From contig NZ_JBHMFT010000002.1 in NCBI RefSeq assembly GCF_051433195.1, positions 310,001 through 374,000 of the forward strand: a stretch of 64,000 nucleotides of DNA. The letters run 5' to 3'. Made by a program: the position numbers and the translations under genes. Of the stretch, positions 23,938-33,044 are shown piece after piece (position 1 is the stretch's first letter; each line of letters starts with the position of its first letter). The notes beneath the pieces were generated by a model. That model saw nothing but the letters and a program-made list of their open reading frames with translations. It was not told where the DNA came from and made no database searches. Source of the DNA: Falsiroseomonas sp051433195 (GTDB taxonomy: Bacteria > Pseudomonadota > Alphaproteobacteria > Acetobacterales > Acetobacteraceae).

Positions 23938-26361
23938 ATGGATGGTTCATGGCCCCGCGACCGCATCCTTCACCCGCGTGGCGCGGCAGGCGCCAGCTTC
24001 GGCACCGCGCCGGCGGCGGCACGGGTGCTGGATGCGGGCATGGGCCTCGCCGTGGCGCGCCGCACCGTTTTCCGGCCGGAGGATGCCGAGGATTTCGGCC
24101 GGGTGGCGGACCGCGTGGCGGCCGGCAACATGGGCCTGCTGGGCGCGCAGGCTGATTCCAGCGAGCAGGCGCGGCTGCGCAATGCCATCGCCAGCGGTGC
24201 GCTGATCACCTCCGGCCGGCACCTGCAGCATGGCGATGCGGCCCAGTCGGGGCGGAACATGGAGGTGTTCACCAACTGCGCCACCGCCGCCGCCTCCTTC
24301 ACCCTGTTCTACCTGCTGCTGAACGGCAGCGGCGTCGGCCGCGCCTATGACGACGAGTTGATGGCGGTGGATTGGGGCCAGGCGCCGCGGCTGCTGCTGC
24401 ATATCGACCCCGCGCATCCGGATTTCCCCGCCGACCGCGCCGCGCTGCACCGCTTCGGCCTCGATTTTTCGCTGCTGCCGTGGGGCACTACGCTCGAAGC
24501 CTTCTCCGCGGCGCAGGAGGCGGAATTGCGCGCCTGGCTGGGGCGCGAGGTCCTGGCCGATGCGGCGCAGGCGCCGGCGGCTGCGATCCACCACGCCGTC
24601 GAGGACAGCCGGGAAGGCTGGGCCAAGGCGGTGGAGCTGCTGGAAAGTCTCGCCTTCGAAGGTGCCGCCGAGCGCACCCTGCTGCTGGACTTTTCCGCCA
24701 TCCGCCCCTGCGGCGCCCCGATCGGCGGCATGCAGGGCCGCCCGGCCTCCGGCCCGCTGTCGCTGATGCGCGGCTTCGTCAACCTGCGTCGCGAGGTGAT
24801 CGAGCCGGCGCGCCTGCGCGACCCGGCCGGGGAGGCGCTGCAGCCCTGGGAGCAGGCGCTGCTGGTCGACCATCATCTGTCCGTCGAGGTCCAGGTGGGC
24901 GGCGCCCGCCGCGCCGCGCGCATGGCGACGAAATCCTGGCGCGACCCGGGCATCCTGCGCTTCATCCGTGCGAAATCCGAAGGCGGGCTGTGGACGGCGA
25001 ACAACTCCGTCATGGCCGATGCGGAGTTCTGGCAGGGCGTTCGCGCCGCGCAGGCGGGCAGCGACGCGCCGCTGCACCGCCACGCCCTGACGGTGTTCGA
25101 GGAAGCCACGCGCTGCGGCTTCATCAACGGCGAGCCCGGCTTCATCAACGGCGACAAGCTGGAGGATCACCGCACCGGCAGCGCCTGGCGCAAGCCGGTG
25201 CACGCGGATGGCCGCGACGTGCGCTCCGCCCGCTACCAGGCGAACCATGCGGTGTCGCTGCTGGCCGAGATCTCGCGCCGCGCCAATGCCAGCAGCTTCC
25301 CCGTCACCACCAACCCGTGCGGCGAGATCACGCTGCACGTCACCGGCGGCTACTGCGTCATCGCCGATTTCGCGCCGCTGCTGGCCTGCCCGGTGGACCG
25401 CACGACGCTGACGCCCGGCGACCTGCCGGACGACCTGGCGCGCGAATGGGATGCGCGGGTGGAGGACAGCGTGCGGCTCGGCGTGCGCTTCCTGATGCGC
25501 GCCAACCTGATGGACGCGCTGTACGGCGAGGAAGTGCGCCGCACCAACCGCATCGGCATCGGCCCGACCGGGCTGCATGAATGGGCCTGGATGCGCTTCG
25601 GCCTCGGTTTCGATGACCTGCTCGAGGAACGCGACTCGGCCGGGTTCTGGGCGCTGCTTTCGCGGCTGTCCGCGGCCGCGCAGGATGAGGCGGTGGATTA
25701 CGCGGCGGAGTTGGGCGTCGCCGTGCCGGTTACCGTCACCACGGTGAAGCCCGCCGGCACCACCAGCAAGCTGTTCGGGCTGACCGAGGGCGCGCATCTG
25801 CCGGCGCGGCGGCAATACCTGCGCTGGGTGCAGTTCAAGGGTTTCCGAAATGAGGCTGGCGGCTGGAGCGCCGAAAGCGACCGGCTGCTGGCCGACTACG
25901 AGGCGCGCGGCTACCCGGTGCGTGAATTGCAGTCCTTCCCCGGCATGGCGATCGTCGGCTTCCCGACGCTGTCGCTGATCCAGCGGCTGGGGCTGGGGGA
26001 CCGGCTCGTGACGGCGTCCCAGGCCTCGCCGGAATCGCAGTATCGCTGGCTGTCGCTGCTGGAACGCCACTGGATCGGCGCCGAGCGCGGCAACCAGGTG
26101 TCCTACACGTTGAAGATCATGACCGACCGCCACGACCTGGCGGCGTTCCGCGAGATGGTGCTGGAACACCAGCCGCGCATCCGCTGCTGCGCCATCCTGC
26201 CGAGCCGGCCGGACCACGAGCTCGGCTATGAATACCTGCCGGAGGAGGAGGTCTCCTCCGACCGTTTCCTGGAACTGGTCGCCGGAATCAGCGACCCGGC
26301 GCTGCACGAGGCGGTGGACTATGCCCACCTGCAATGCGCATCGGGCGCGTGCCCGATCTGA
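23938..26361 (+). CDS. nrdJ: Adenosylcobalamin-dependent ribonucleoside-triphosphate reductase (class II)
   Basis: 807-residue monomeric class II ribonucleotide reductase, patterned on the Lactobacillus RTPR (739 residues). It makes deoxynucleotides with a cobalamin radical and works with or without oxygen. Visible landmarks are GRHLQHGD near residue 93, Cys114 in NCATAAAS, NGEPGFING near 397, NPCGEI with Cys461 as the active-site thiyl residue, a partner Cys473, and TVKPAGTTSKLFG. The reductant-accepting pair Cys800/Cys805 is in the tail CASGACPI. ATG 23938 has GAGGAAG upstream; the frame extends 13 codons further. The gene ends 4 bases from a convergent small gene. Confidence 0.87.
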   Translation: MDGSWPRDRILHPRGAAGASFGTAPAAARVLDAGMGLAVARRTVFRPEDAEDFGRVADRVAAGNMGLLGAQADSSEQARLRNAIASGALITSGRHLQHGDAAQSGRNMEVFTNCATAAASFTLFYLLLNGSGVGRAYDDELMAVDWGQAPRLLLHIDPAHPDFPADRAALHRFGLDFSLLPWGTTLEAFSAAQEAELRAWLGREVLADAAQAPAAAIHHAVEDSREGWAKAVELLESLAFEGAAERTLLLDFSAIRPCGAPIGGMQGRPASGPLSLMRGFVNLRREVIEPARLRDPAGEALQPWEQALLVDHHLSVEVQVGGARRAARMATKSWRDPGILRFIRAKSEGGLWTANNSVMADAEFWQGVRAAQAGSDAPLHRHALTVFEEATRCGFINGEPGFINGDKLEDHRTGSAWRKPVHADGRDVRSARYQANHAVSLLAEISRRANASSFPVTTNPCGEITLHVTGGYCVIADFAPLLACPVDRTTLTPGDLPDDLAREWDARVEDSVRLGVRFLMRANLMDALYGEEVRRTNRIGIGPTGLHEWAWMRFGLGFDDLLEERDSAGFWALLSRLSAAAQDEAVDYAAELGVAVPVTVTTVKPAGTTSKLFGLTEGAHLPARRQYLRWVQFKGFRNEAGGWSAESDRLLADYEARGYPVRELQSFPGMAIVGFPTLSLIQRLGLGDRLVTASQASPESQYRWLSLLERHWIGAERGNQVSYTLKIMTDRHDLAAFREMVLEHQPRIRCCAILPSRPDHELGYEYLPEEEVSSDRFLELVAGISDPALHEAVDYAHLQCASGACPI

Positions 26362-26365
26362 TCCG

Positions 26366-26617
26366 TCAGGCCGGGCAGCGCATCGTCACGCCGTAGGACA
26401 CCCCACCGGGGGCGTTGACGCTGGTGTTTCGCTGGACCCCCGTGATCGGGCGAAGAACGTTGGCCGCCGTCACGCAGAACAGGCTTCCTTCGGAGTTCGG
26501 CAACACGCCGGCGATCGCCGAGTTCAGCATCGTGATGCGGGCCTGCGCGACGCCGCCGAGCACGATGCCGCCGGCGACGAAGCCGGCGACGAAGATCGCG
26601 ATGGGAGAGGCCTTCAT
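26366..26617 (-). CDS. Small exported hypothetical protein
   Basis: 83-residue protein of unknown function. A hydrophobic segment (residues 5-23, VAGFVAGGIVLGG) looks like a signal peptide or anchor. The remainder is small and polar with two cysteines (48 and 81), possibly a disulphide. ATG 26617 has AGGAAAG upstream, which supports it as real. It is 101 bases from the TTT receptor upstream on the same strand and could be the tail of that operon or independent. Confidence 0.6.
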   Translation of the reverse strand: MKASPIAIFVAGFVAGGIVLGGVAQARITMLNSAIAGVLPNSEGSLFCVTAANVLRPITGVQRNTSVNAPGGVSYGVTMRCPA

Positions 26618-26718
26618 GGTGGGTTCTTTCCTTCTGCGAAAGCATATTGCGCTTCGCGTGCGGGAGCCGTCCATGGGGCGCTGCCTATCGGCCCGACAGG
26701 GAGATTGAATGGCAGGGT

Positions 26719-27687
26719 TCAGTCCGCGCGGATGTTGTTGGCGCGGATCACCTCGGCCCATTTCTCGTTCTCCCGCCGCAGGAAGGCGCCGAATTCCGCG
26801 CGGCTGTTGCCGCCGGGAATGGCGCCCTGCGCGTCCAGCAGGCGCCGCACCTCGGCATCCTGGAAGGCACCGGCGGCGGCGGCGTGCAGCCGCACCAGGA
26901 TGGGCTCCGGCAATTGCGCCGCGGCGATCAGACCGTGCCAGTTGCTGGCATCGACGCTCGGCATGCCGACTTCCGTCATGGTCGGCACATCCGGAATCCA
27001 GGACAGGCGCTCCGGCGTGCCGACGGCCAGCGCGCGCATCGACCCGGCGCGGATGTGGGAGAGCAGCACCGGCAGGTCGGCAAAGCCCATCTGCACCTCG
27101 TTCGTCAGGATCGCCGTCGCGAGCGCGCCGCCGCTGCGGTAGGAGATGTGGACGATGTCGATGCCCGACGCCGCGCGCAGCTGTTCCGCCGCCAGATGCG
27201 GCATGCTGCCGGAGCCGGTGGAGCCGAAGTTCAGGCTGCCGGGCCGCGCGCGCGCCGCCGTCAGCAGATCCTGCATGGTCTGGAAGCCGGTCGCGGCCGG
27301 CACCACCAGCGGTTCCGCCACCAGCACGCCGAGGGTGATCGGCGCCAGGTCGCGCAACGGGTTGTAGGGCGTGCCGCGGTCCAGGTTCGGCGAGATCGCC
27401 AGCGCCCCGGCGCTGCCGATGCCGAAGGTGTAGCCATCCGGCGCCGCCTTCGCCACGACATCGACTCCGGTGACGCCACCGGCGCCGGCGCGGTTGTCCA
27501 CCACGATGGGCTGGCCGAGCGTGGCCGACATCTTCGGCGCGACGATGCGGGCGACGATGTCGCTCGGCCCGCCGGCCGCGAAGGGCACGACGAAGCGGAT
27601 CGGCCGGTTCGGCCAGTTGTCCTGCGCCAGCGCCGGCAGCACGGTGAGTGCTGCGAGCAGCGCTCCGAGGGTTGTCCTGCGGATCAT
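26719..27687 (-). CDS. Tripartite tricarboxylate transporter receptor (Bug/TctC family)
   Basis: 322-residue periplasmic solute-binding protein. The signal peptide (1-21, ending PALAQ) is followed by the family opening WPNRPIRFVVPFAAGGPSD, then VVDNRAGAGG, APDGYTFGIGSAGAL and GSTGSGSMPHLAAEQL near residue 155. These receptors bind small carboxylates and deliver them to TctA/TctB permeases. No permease genes are nearby. Its operon mates (IclR regulator, CMD protein, amidohydrolase) suggest a lactone or carboxylate ligand. Confidence 0.9.
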   Translation of the reverse strand: MIRRTTLGALLAALTVLPALAQDNWPNRPIRFVVPFAAGGPSDIVARIVAPKMSATLGQPIVVDNRAGAGGVTGVDVVAKAAPDGYTFGIGSAGALAISPNLDRGTPYNPLRDLAPITLGVLVAEPLVVPAATGFQTMQDLLTAARARPGSLNFGSTGSGSMPHLAAEQLRAASGIDIVHISYRSGGALATAILTNEVQMGFADLPVLLSHIRAGSMRALAVGTPERLSWIPDVPTMTEVGMPSVDASNWHGLIAAAQLPEPILVRLHAAAAGAFQDAEVRRLLDAQGAIPGGNSRAEFGAFLRRENEKWAEVIRANNIRAD

Positions 27688-27710
27688 GTTGTTCCTCCCT
27701 TTGATTTCGT

Positions 27711-28748
27711 TCAGCCGATGTCCGGCAGGCGGTAGAAGCGCGTCGCGCTGCGCCAGAACAGATCGGCCTTCTCCTCGGCCGAGGCCGACTGCGCCAGGCG
27801 CTTGAAGGCGTTCCAGCCGGCGGCGTAGCCGTAGCCGCCCTTGTCGACCGGGAAGTTGCTCTCGAACATGCAGCGGCTGGTGCCGAACATCTCGAGGCAG
27901 GGCTCCATCCAGGGCCGCCAGGCCTGCACCAGCATTTCGCTGGAGGGTGCAATGTCCGCTTCATCGAGCCCGAAGCCCGGCAGCCGCATGCCGAGCCCGC
28001 CGACCTTCACCATCACGTTCGGGCAGGTGGCCAATTCGCGCATCGATGCGGACCAGGCGGCAAACACCTCGTCGCGCCGGCCGGCGTAGCGGCCAATGCC
28101 CAGGATGCCGCCGCAATGGTCCAGCACGATCTGCGTATCCGGGAAGGCGCGGGCGAGGCGGATCAGGCGCGGGAGTTGATGAAAATACAGCCAGGCGTCG
28201 AAGCTGAGGCCGAGCGGCGCGAGCTGCGCGAAGCCCTCGTGGAAGGCCGGGCTGTCCAGCATGTCCTCGGCCGGGTTGTAGGCCGGGTTCAGCATCGCCG
28301 GATCGGGGTCCCAGGTGGCGCTGTGGCGGATGCCGCGGAAACGGTCGCCGCCCGCGCGGATATGCGCCTCCAGCACCGGGCGCACGGCGGCGCCCAAAGT
28401 CAGGTCGGCCATGCCGACGATGCCGGCGCAGACGCGCACATCACCATGGATGCCGCTGGCGCAGATGGCGGCGACGCCGTTGGCGAATTCGGTCTCGCCG
28501 ACCGGCTTCATCGCCTCCGGCCCCGACGCGCGGTGCATGGCGCGGGCCTGCACCATCACGGTGGCGCGGACGTCGTGGCCGGCGCGGATATCGGCCAGCA
28601 TCTCGTCCAGCAGGTAGCGCCAGTTTGGCCGGTCCCACAGGTGGTGGTGCGGGTCGACGATGAGCTGGCCGGGGTCGAGAATTGCCTCCTGCCTTGCGGC
28701 AAGCCAGGCCTCGCGAACCGGCAGGTAGTGCTGGATGGTGCCGCTCAT
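27711..28748 (-). CDS. Amidohydrolase, lactonase-like (COG3618 group)
   Basis: 345-residue metal-dependent hydrolase of the amidohydrolase superfamily, group of fuconolactone and related lactone hydrolases. The metal motif is DPHHHLWD (near residue 33). A YLLDE segment, IVLDHCGG (near 206) and the closing MFESNFPVDKGGYGY (near 296, carrying the Asp) are typical. The start overlaps the stop of the upstream CMD gene as ATGA. Probably hydrolyses a lactone or cyclic carboxylate imported via the downstream receptor; the exact substrate is unknown. Confidence 0.82.
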   Translation of the reverse strand: MSGTIQHYLPVREAWLAARQEAILDPGQLIVDPHHHLWDRPNWRYLLDEMLADIRAGHDVRATVMVQARAMHRASGPEAMKPVGETEFANGVAAICASGIHGDVRVCAGIVGMADLTLGAAVRPVLEAHIRAGGDRFRGIRHSATWDPDPAMLNPAYNPAEDMLDSPAFHEGFAQLAPLGLSFDAWLYFHQLPRLIRLARAFPDTQIVLDHCGGILGIGRYAGRRDEVFAAWSASMRELATCPNVMVKVGGLGMRLPGFGLDEADIAPSSEMLVQAWRPWMEPCLEMFGTSRCMFESNFPVDKGGYGYAAGWNAFKRLAQSASAEEKADLFWRSATRFYRLPDIG

Positions 28749-29302
28749 GACTCGTCTCCCAGTTCCGGCGCGCGGGCATCGGGCAGCCCGATCTCGAACG
28801 CGTTCAGCGTCAGCGCCACCATGCTGTAGTAGCCAACGAGGGCCACCAGCTCGACCATGCCGCGCTCGCCGAGCGCCGCGGTGCCGGTGGCGTGCAGGGC
28901 TTCCGGCAGGCGCGCGGTGCCGACCAGGGTGCGGGCGACGTCGTACACCGCCTGTTCGCGCGCATCGCGCAGCGTGGGCTCCGCGCGCGCCGCGATGGCG
29001 GCCACCACTTCCGGGTCCATGCCGGCCTTCAGGCCCTCCCGCTTGTGCACCGTCCACTCATAGTGCGAGGTCCAGTGCCGCGCGGTGACCAGGATGGCGA
29101 GTTCTGACAGCCGCGGCTCCAGGCTGGTCTGGTAGCGCAGCAGCTCGCCCAGCTTCTGCGCGCGGCTGGCGAGTTCCGGGTTGCGCAGCCAGGCGATCAT
29201 CGGCGCGGGGACGCGGCCGCGGATGCCGGCCGTGACCTCCGCAATGGCCGCCTGCTGTTCCGGCGTTCGCTCGGCTTCGGGGGGCAGGTCGAGGCGGGCC
29301 AT
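28745..29302 (-). CDS. Carboxymuconolactone decarboxylase family protein
   Basis: 185-residue, all-helical CMD-fold protein. ELAILVTARHWTSHYEWTVHKREGLKAGM (split: ELAILVTARHWTS and HYEWTVHKREG) matches PcaC-type sequences and lacks the CxxC of AhpD peroxidases, so a decarboxylase or isomerase role is more likely than peroxidase. It is translationally coupled on both sides: ATGA with the iclR stop upstream and with the amidohydrolase downstream. Likely a catabolic step of the same pathway. Confidence 0.82.
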   Translation of the reverse strand: MARLDLPPEAERTPEQQAAIAEVTAGIRGRVPAPMIAWLRNPELASRAQKLGELLRYQTSLEPRLSELAILVTARHWTSHYEWTVHKREGLKAGMDPEVVAAIAARAEPTLRDAREQAVYDVARTLVGTARLPEALHATGTAALGERGMVELVALVGYYSMVALTLNAFEIGLPDARAPELGDES

Positions 29303-30057
29303 CAGCGTTCTCCGTTCAAGGGCGTGGGGTCGCCGCCGAGGGCCGTGGTCACCGCCACCGCCTCCCGCATCACCAGCGCCACGCAGAGGCACTCCGCGGC
29401 GGCGTCGAAGCGGTACAGCGGCATGGTGATGCCGATGGAGCCCGCCAGCACGCCACCGGCGCCCAGCACTGGCGCGGCGATGGCGGCGACATCGGCCAGG
29501 CGTTCGCCGCGGCTGATGATGGGCAGGCGCGGCCGCAGTTCCGGCACCGGATCCAGCGCCAGAAGCGCACGGCCATGCGCGCCGATGCCGAGCGGCTGCA
29601 CTTCGCCGACCCGCGCGTGGTGGCGCACCGGATGCGGGCTGTCGAGGCGGAACAGGCAGCGGCGGCGATCGGCCTCGCGCACGAAGAAGGTGGCGCTTTC
29701 CCGGCTTTCCAGCCGCAGCCGTTCCAGCGCCGGCCGCACATGGTCATCGAGTCGCAGCGTGCGCCGGAAGCGTTCGCCCAGCAGCAGCAGCGTGGCGCCG
29801 AGCACGTAGCCGCCGCCGGGCAGGCGCTTGACGAAGCCGTGGCTTTCCAGCGTGCCGAGCAGGCGCAGCGCCGTGGTCAGGTGCAGCCCGCTGCGGCGCG
29901 CGAGATCCGCCAGCGCCAGCGGCCCGTCTTCCTCCCCGAACACGTCGAGCAGCGCCAGCGCACGGTCCACGGCGCGGACGTTGCCGTCCAGGCCAGGCTC
30001 GCTGGCGGGCACATCGGGCAGGGCTGCCGGTGCCGTTCTGGCCTTGGGGTTCCTCAC
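29302..30057 (-). CDS. IclR family transcriptional regulator
   Basis: 251-residue regulator. The winged HTH spans about residues 27-85 (RAVDRALALLDVF, LADLARRSGLHLTTALRLLGTLE). An effector-binding domain ends with VLGAGGVLAGSIGITMP near residue 205. IclR proteins commonly control aromatic and carboxylate catabolism. It is the first gene of its operon and lies divergent from an SDR gene, with 85 bases between that presumably hold both promoters and its operator. Confidence 0.88.
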   Translation of the reverse strand: MRNPKARTAPAALPDVPASEPGLDGNVRAVDRALALLDVFGEEDGPLALADLARRSGLHLTTALRLLGTLESHGFVKRLPGGGYVLGATLLLLGERFRRTLRLDDHVRPALERLRLESRESATFFVREADRRRCLFRLDSPHPVRHHARVGEVQPLGIGAHGRALLALDPVPELRPRLPIISRGERLADVAAIAAPVLGAGGVLAGSIGITMPLYRFDAAAECLCVALVMREAVAVTTALGGDPTPLNGER

Positions 30058-30142
30058 GCCGTGACGCTAGACGAGGTTTCCGCAGGATGGAAGGGGCGTT
30101 CATCCTGTGGTAGCGGTGCGGCGTCATCCAGGAGCCAGCCTC

Positions 30143-30931
30143 ATGTCCACGCGCTTCGCCGGCAAATGCGTCCTCGTCACCGGCGCCGGGTCGGTCGGCC
30201 CCGGCTGGGGCAATGGCCGCGCCATCGCGGTGGGTTTCGCGCGGGAGGGTGCGCGGGTGGTGGGCGCGGACCGCGAGATGGCGGCGATGGCGGAGACGGC
30301 GGAGCGCATCGCGGAATTCGGCGGCAGCTTCGAGGCTGTGGAGTGCGACGTCACCGATGGCGCCGCCATTGCGGCGATGGTGGCGCGCATCGGCCGCATC
30401 GACGTGCTGGTGAACAATGTCGGCGGATCCGCCGCCGGCGGGCCGGTGGAGATGGCGGAGGAGGTCTGGGACGCGCAGATCGACCGCAACCTGAAAAGCG
30501 TTTTCCTGACCTGCAAGCATGTGATCCCGGTGATGGAAGCGGCCGGTGGCGGCGCCATCGTGAACCTGGCCTCGACCAGCGGCATCCGCTGGACCGGCGC
30601 GGCGCAGGTCGCCTATGCGGCGTCGAAGGCGGGTGTCATCCAGTTCTCCCGCGTCGTCGCCGTGCAGTACGCGCCGAAGGGAATCCGCGTGAACACCGTG
30701 GTGCCGGGGCAGATGCACACGCCGATGGTGGAGGTGCGGCTCGCCGGCCAGCGCGCCGGCGGTGACGTGGACGCGCTGCTGCGCCAGCGCCTGGCGCGCA
30801 TCCCGCTGGGCTTTGCGGGCGATGGGCGCGACACCGCGAATGCCGTGCTGTTCCTGGCCTCGGAGGAAGCGCGCTTCATCACCGGCACGGAGCTGGTGGT
30901 GGATGGCGGCATGTCCGTCCGCTGCGGCTAG
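30143..30931 (+). CDS. SDR family NAD(P)-dependent oxidoreductase
   Basis: 262-residue Rossmann-fold dehydrogenase. The cofactor loop TGAGSVGPGWGNGRAIA (residues 14-30) carries an insertion seen in a subgroup of SDRs. NNVGG near 92, catalytic Ser near 138 and YAASK near 155 complete the active site. The carboxy end TGTELVVDGGMS is standard. ATG 30143 has AGGAG upstream. It is divergent from iclR and converges, with 4-base overlap, on the maoC-like gene. It probably oxidises or reduces a hydroxy or keto acid of the adjacent pathways. Confidence 0.9.
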   Translation: MSTRFAGKCVLVTGAGSVGPGWGNGRAIAVGFAREGARVVGADREMAAMAETAERIAEFGGSFEAVECDVTDGAAIAAMVARIGRIDVLVNNVGGSAAGGPVEMAEEVWDAQIDRNLKSVFLTCKHVIPVMEAAGGGAIVNLASTSGIRWTGAAQVAYAASKAGVIQFSRVVAVQYAPKGIRVNTVVPGQMHTPMVEVRLAGQRAGGDVDALLRQRLARIPLGFAGDGRDTANAVLFLASEEARFITGTELVVDGGMSVRCG

Positions 30932-31398
30932 GCTCGCTTGCGCAGCAGGTAGCGCTGCTTGCCCTCCATCACCAGCACGCCGTCCTGGTTGTGGACGGTG
31001 CTGTCCATGCCGAGGATGCCGGTGCTGCGCTGCGGCTCCAGCGTGGCGACGCGCAGCGACGGGTACAGCGTGTCGCCGGCGAAGACCGGTGCCAGGAACC
31101 GGCTGGACTGGTCGAGGAACGCCTTCAGGCTGTCCTCCACCATGAAGGGAAACAGCCCGGCGCCGGCGGCAGTCTGGATCGCCACCTGGTAGCCATGCGC
31201 CAGCATCTGCGGCATGCCGCGGGCGCGGCAGAATTCGACGTCGTAGTGGATCGGGTGGTTGTCGCCCGACGCCGCCTGGAAGGCGAGGAAGATCGCCTCC
31301 GTCATGGTGCGGCTGGGCAGGTTGAAGACCTCGCCGAGCGCGAAATCCTCGAACCAGCGTTGTGGCGCCAGGCGGTGCGCGCGCGGGTCGAAGCTCAC
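30928..31398 (-). CDS. MaoC family dehydratase (hot-dog fold)
   Basis: 156-residue single hot-dog-fold hydratase. The catalytic signature is SGDNHPIHYD (near residue 44), followed by AHGYQVAIQTA and a strand-rich carboxy half (FAGDTLYPSLRV). Family members hydrate enoyl-CoA thioesters. Its ATG overlaps the hyuB stop (ATGA), so it is the third gene of a hyuA-hyuB-maoC operon. The substrate is probably an unsaturated acyl-CoA made by that pathway, but this is inference. Confidence 0.87.
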   Translation of the reverse strand: MSFDPRAHRLAPQRWFEDFALGEVFNLPSRTMTEAIFLAFQAASGDNHPIHYDVEFCRARGMPQMLAHGYQVAIQTAAGAGLFPFMVEDSLKAFLDQSSRFLAPVFAGDTLYPSLRVATLEPQRSTGILGMDSTVHNQDGVLVMEGKQRYLLRKRA

Positions 31399-33044
31399 GG
31401 CGCGTAGCCCAGGCGGCGGTCATCCTCCCGCCTCGCCGCTGGCCGCTGCGCAGCCGGCCCGAAGCCGCCGCCGCCGGAGGTCTCCAGCCGCACGATATCG
31501 CCCGCCACCAGCGGAACGTTGTCGGATTTCGGCGGGATCGGCGTGGTGATGCCGCCCCTGAAAAACTCCAGCCGGCCGACGCTGGCAGGCGCGCCGCCGG
31601 CCAGGCCGTAGGGCTGGCTGAAGAAGCGGTCCATGTTGGCGGTGAAGAAGCAGCGCTCCGAATCGATCCGCCATTCCCGCACCAGGCCGAGCCCGCCGCG
31701 CTGCATGCCGCCGCCACCCGTACCCGGCAGCAGCGCATAGCGCAGGATGGTCAGCGGCATCTGCGCCTCGATCATCTCGACCGGGATGTTGCTGTTGTTG
31801 TGCATGCCGCTGGAATAGGCGTTGACGCCATCCTTGCCCGGCGTGGCGCCGGACCCGCCGATCTCGATCTCCACCAGCACGTCGCGCTTCGCATCAAGGC
31901 CAATTGTCTGGAAAGTGGTGACGTAGGAACAGCCGTAATAGGCGGCGGGAATGCGGTCCGGCACCGCCTGGTGCAGCGCGCCGAACATCGCGTTCAGCAG
32001 GCGGTGCGTCACCGCGATACGATGCGCGACCGGCGCTGGCGCGCGCGCATTCACCACCAGCCCCTCCGGCGCGATCACCGTGATGGGGCGGTAGCAGCCG
32101 GCATTCATCGCGAAGCTGCCGCCGCGCTGGCCGCCCAGCGCCGCGCTCATCAGCGCGAACATCACGGCAGAGTTGCTGCTGGCCAGCGTCGCATTGGTCG
32201 GCCCCTGCACCTGCGGCGAACAGCCGGACAGGTCCACGATGGCCGCGTCTCCGGCGATCTCCAGCTTCACATGCAGGATGATCGGCGTGCCGATGTCGAT
32301 GCCGTCATCATCGAGCTGGTCGGTGAATTCATAAATGCCATCCGGCATGTCGTGCAGCGCCGCGCGCATCGCCGCCTCGCTCATGTCGAGGATACGGCGC
32401 CCGGCCTCCAGCATCGCCGCCGCGCCGAAGCGCGCGGCCAGCCGGGCCAGCGCCAGGCGGCCGACTTCCAGCGAGGCGACCTGGCTTTGCAGATCGCCCA
32501 GCAGCAAATCCGGCTTGCGGATGTTCTGCCGGATGATCGCCCACACCGCCTCGTTGCGCACGCCCTTGTCGATCAGCTTGACGGGCGGGATTCGCAGGCC
32601 TTCCTGGAAGATCTCGGTCGCCTTTGAAGGATAGCTGCCGGCGACCAGCCCGCCGACATCGATGTGGTGGCACAGCGTGCCGACATAGGCGATGCGCGTG
32701 CCCTCATGGAACACCGGGCGGAAGGCGATGATGTCGGGCAAATGCTGGCCGCCGCAATACGGGTCGTTGGTGATGACGACGTCGTCCGGCCCCCAATCCT
32801 CCGCCCGCACGAAGTCGCTGAGCAGGGTGCGCAGCGCGGCGCTCATGCTGTTCAGGTGGCTCGGGATGCGGGCGGATTGCGCCAGGTTCCAGCCTTCCGC
32901 GTCGAACACGGCGGTGGAATAGTCCAGCAGCTCCCGCACGATGGTGCTGCGGCTGGTGCGCCAGACCGTCACATCCATCTCCGCCGCGGCGGCGGTCAGC
33001 GCGTTGCGGATGACCTCGATGTCGATCGGGTTGAGCAGGGTCAT
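31395..33044 (-). CDS. hyuB: Hydantoinase B/oxoprolinase family subunit
   Basis: 549-residue HyuB-type subunit. The amino region IDIEVIRNALTAAAAEMDVTVWRTSRS (in two halves IDIEVIRNAL and AAEMDVTVWRTSRS), NDPYCGGQHLPDI near 93, CHHIDVGG near 125 and GTGGGGMQRGGLG near 438 are family hallmarks. HyuA/HyuB pairs include ATP-dependent N-methylhydantoinases, 5-oxoprolinases and acetone or acetophenone carboxylases. The start overlaps the hyuA stop, which implies a stoichiometric complex. Confidence 0.92.
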   Translation of the reverse strand: MTLLNPIDIEVIRNALTAAAAEMDVTVWRTSRSTIVRELLDYSTAVFDAEGWNLAQSARIPSHLNSMSAALRTLLSDFVRAEDWGPDDVVITNDPYCGGQHLPDIIAFRPVFHEGTRIAYVGTLCHHIDVGGLVAGSYPSKATEIFQEGLRIPPVKLIDKGVRNEAVWAIIRQNIRKPDLLLGDLQSQVASLEVGRLALARLAARFGAAAMLEAGRRILDMSEAAMRAALHDMPDGIYEFTDQLDDDGIDIGTPIILHVKLEIAGDAAIVDLSGCSPQVQGPTNATLASSNSAVMFALMSAALGGQRGGSFAMNAGCYRPITVIAPEGLVVNARAPAPVAHRIAVTHRLLNAMFGALHQAVPDRIPAAYYGCSYVTTFQTIGLDAKRDVLVEIEIGGSGATPGKDGVNAYSSGMHNNSNIPVEMIEAQMPLTILRYALLPGTGGGGMQRGGLGLVREWRIDSERCFFTANMDRFFSQPYGLAGGAPASVGRLEFFRGGITTPIPPKSDNVPLVAGDIVRLETSGGGGFGPAAQRPAARREDDRRLGYAP